DNA of 64,000 bases, taken from contig NZ_CP117709.1 in NCBI RefSeq assembly GCF_028622875.1, positions 7,815,001 to 7,879,000 of the forward strand, read 5' to 3'. Below the pieces are notes generated by a model. The model was given only the letters and a program-made list of their open reading frames with translations. It was not told the origin of the DNA and made no database searches. The DNA is from Streptomyces sp. MMBL 11-1 (GTDB taxonomy: Bacteria > Actinomycetota > Actinomycetes > Streptomycetales > Streptomycetaceae). The position numbers and the translations under genes were made by a program. Below are positions 62,410 through 64,000 of the stretch, piece by piece (the first letter of the stretch is position 1; each line of letters begins with the position of its first letter).

Positions 62410-64000
62410 TCACCGTTCCGCGACCGGCGGCGGTGCGGTGGCCGGTGGGGGAGCGGGGCCGATCTCGCACCAGACGGCCTTGCCCTCGCCCCTCGGCTCG
62501 ATCCCCCAGCGCGAGGCGACCGCGTCGAGCAGGAGCAGTCCCCGGCCGGAGGTGGAGGTCTCGCCCGGCCTACGCCGACGGGGCCAGGCGCTGGACCGGT
62601 CCTGGACCGACAGCCGGACCCGCCGTACCGGGTCGGGCAGCACCTCCAGGGTCAGGACCGCCCCACCCTCGGTGTGCAGGAGCACGTTCACCAACAACTC
62701 GCCCGTGACGAGCTCGGCATCGTCGGCGAACTCGGCCATGTCCCAGTCGGCGAGGGCCTGGCGCACGGTCGCGCGGGCGTCCGAGAGCCCTTCCGGGTCC
62801 GCCTGGTGGATGTACTGGTGCAGCCGCGGCGCGTGCGACGACCCCACGTCGGGGCTGCGGCGCAGGACGAGGAGCGCCACATCGTCCCCCGACCCCCACC
62901 GTTCCCACAGCCGTTCCGACAGGTGATCGGCCAGCGCCTCGGCCCCGGCGGGCCCGGTGCTCACCTCGTTGCGCAGCGCGTCGATGCCGGTATCGAGGTC
63001 GGCTCCGGGCTCCTCCACGAGTCCGTCCGTGTACAGGACGAAGGTCTCACCGGGCACCAGGTCCAGGCGGGTCTCCGGGTACTCCTCGTCCTGGAGGTCC
63101 GTGGAGGTTCCCAGCGGCAGCCCGCCGCGCACCTGCGGGCTGCCGACCCGCCCGTCGAGGTGGCGGATCAACGGGCCGAGGTGTCCGGCCCGTACTACCT
63201 GCGCCGCTCCGGTCGCCAGGTCGACCTGGGCGTACGTGCAGGTGGCAAAGCGCTCGGTGTCCAGTTCGGCGAGGAAGCGGGAGGCCCGTGCCAGCACGGT
63301 GGCCGGCGGGTGCCCTTCGGCGGCGTACGCGCGCAGGGCGATACGCAACTGGCCCATGATCGCGGCCGCGTGGGTGTCGTGCCCCTGGACGTCCCCCACG
63401 ACAAGCCCGTAACGGTTCTTGGGCAGGGTGATCACGTCGTACCAGTCGCCACCGACCTGTCGGCCGCTCCACGCCGCGTGGTACCGGACCGCGATCTCGC
63501 CGCCCTCGACCTCCTGTATCCGGGGCGGGAGCATCGCGGACTGGAGCTGGGTGGCGAACTCCCGCTCCTCGTCGAAGAGCATCGCCCGTTGCAGGGACTG
63601 GGCCACGATGGCGGCGAGGCCCAGACACAGAATGCGCTCGTCCGCGTTGAACACCGTGCGCTCGCGGTAGAAGAGCGCCAGACCACCGAGCGACCGGGCC
63701 TGGGCCACCAGGGGAAGGTAGGCAGCCGCCCGGAATCTCAGCCTGCCGAGATGCGGTTCCAGTTCCGGGTAGCGGCGGGCGAGCGCGGCGAGAGAGGTGA
63801 TGAACCGGGGGCGTCCGCTGCGGATGGTGTCCGCGAGGGGGAGGTTGCGGTCGAGGTCGCCGGAGCCGAGCCCGTCGAGGACCTCGAGCGACTCGCCGCT
63901 CACCGCGACGATGCTCAGAGCGGAATTCTCCACGAGTCCCAGGGCGAGACCGTCGGCGCCGAGCCGGGCGAGCCCGCCGGGCCCGGTGAGGGCGGCCGTC
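62410..64000 (-). CDS. GAF-PP2C-HATPase (SpoIIE-type phosphatase with anti-sigma kinase-like domain), 5' partial
   Basis: The frame is open to the right edge, so the N-terminus is missing; about 529 residues are visible. A GAF-type region comes first, then SpoIIE/PP2C with QVGGDWYDV, VVGDVQGHD, VLYTDGLVE and GDDVALLVL, then a C-terminal HATPase domain with ELLVNVLLH (N box) and GRGLLLLDAVASRWG (G box), as in RsbW-like anti-sigma kinases. One protein thus joins phosphatase and kinase-like parts, a known streptomycete architecture for partner-switching control. Its upstream sensor, often PAS or GAF, lies outside the window. Confidence 0.88.
   Translation of the reverse strand, partial: TAALTGPGGLARLGADGLALGLVENSALSIVAVSGESLEVLDGLGSGDLDRNLPLADTIRSGRPRFITSLAALARRYPELEPHLGRLRFRAAAYLPLVAQARSLGGLALFYRERTVFNADERILCLGLAAIVAQSLQRAMLFDEEREFATQLQSAMLPPRIQEVEGGEIAVRYHAAWSGRQVGGDWYDVITLPKNRYGLVVGDVQGHDTHAAAIMGQLRIALRAYAAEGHPPATVLARASRFLAELDTERFATCTYAQVDLATGAAQVVRAGHLGPLIRHLDGRVGSPQVRGGLPLGTSTDLQDEEYPETRLDLVPGETFVLYTDGLVEEPGADLDTGIDALRNEVSTGPAGAEALADHLSERLWERWGSGDDVALLVLRRSPDVGSSHAPRLHQYIHQADPEGLSDARATVRQALADWDMAEFADDAELVTGELLVNVLLHTEGGAVLTLEVLPDPVRRVRLSVQDRSSAWPRRRRPGETSTSGRGLLLLDAVASRWGIEPRGEGKAVWCEIGPAPPPATAPPPVAER

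Overview
The window is chromosomal DNA from a Streptomyces. GC content is very high, GTG starts are common, gene pairs often overlap by four bases, and many families are typical of the genus (SpoIIE-type phosphatases, DUF574 methyltransferase, DUF6221, DUF5133, DUF6397, the actinobacterial ribosomal protein bL37, a c-di-AMP riboswitch upstream of a cell-wall hydrolase). A 259-codon trypsin gene almost the same as Streptomyces griseus trypsin, as I remember that sequence, and an srsABC-like alkylresorcinol operon point to the S. griseus clade. I see no phage, CRISPR array, insertion sequence, rRNA or tRNA.

Layout. 0-7.4 kb: a GAF/PP2C phosphatase cut by the window edge, an FprA-type ferredoxin reductase, a riboswitch-controlled LysM/transglycosylase and a large secreted GH87-type glucanase. 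7.5-13.5 kb: a UbiA prenyltransferase diverging from a type III PKS, methyltransferase and flavoprotein operon, then a DHA2 efflux pump and a VOC protein. 13.6-17.5 kb: a stress region with a cold-shock protein, three very small genes that each carry a SigB-like promoter, a YbdK-type ligase and a DJ-1/PfpI protein. 17.5-22.3 kb: class A beta-lactamase, S66 peptidase, an iron-box-controlled siderophore-interacting protein, a nitrobindin-like protein, a DUF4190 membrane protein and bL37. 22.5-27.6 kb: a polyol- or sugar-type ABC importer with dehydrogenase and DeoR regulator, joined by four-base overlaps.

28-34.7 kb: Rieske oxygenase, F420-dependent LLM oxidoreductase, a frameshifted erythromycin-esterase-like gene divergent from a double-MerR regulator, and an AidB-type acyl-CoA dehydrogenase with a TetR regulator. 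34.8-39.6 kb: a beta-propeller protein, an MFS transporter, and a remarkable secreted three-module protein (GH46 chitosanase, discoidin-type domain, metallophosphoesterase) behind a palindrome of the kind expected for chitosanase control. 40-49 kb: HNH-like protein, APH-type kinase, tiny zinc ribbon, ArsR/SRPBCC pair, trypsin, DUF574 methyltransferase, PAS/GAF/PP2C phosphatase and an exported amidase. 49.6-54.2 kb: a SWIM/SNF2 operon. 54.4-64 kb: fatty acid desaturase, small membrane protein, MpaB-type oxygenase, methyltransferase, F420-type oxidoreductase, orphan roadblock protein, DUF6397 protein, acetyltransferase, histidine phosphatase and a third SpoIIE-type phosphatase cut by the right edge.

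Most genes are independent units. The clear functional groups are the lipid-polyketide operon, the importer cassette, the stress region and several regulator/target pairs whose palindromic operators can be seen.
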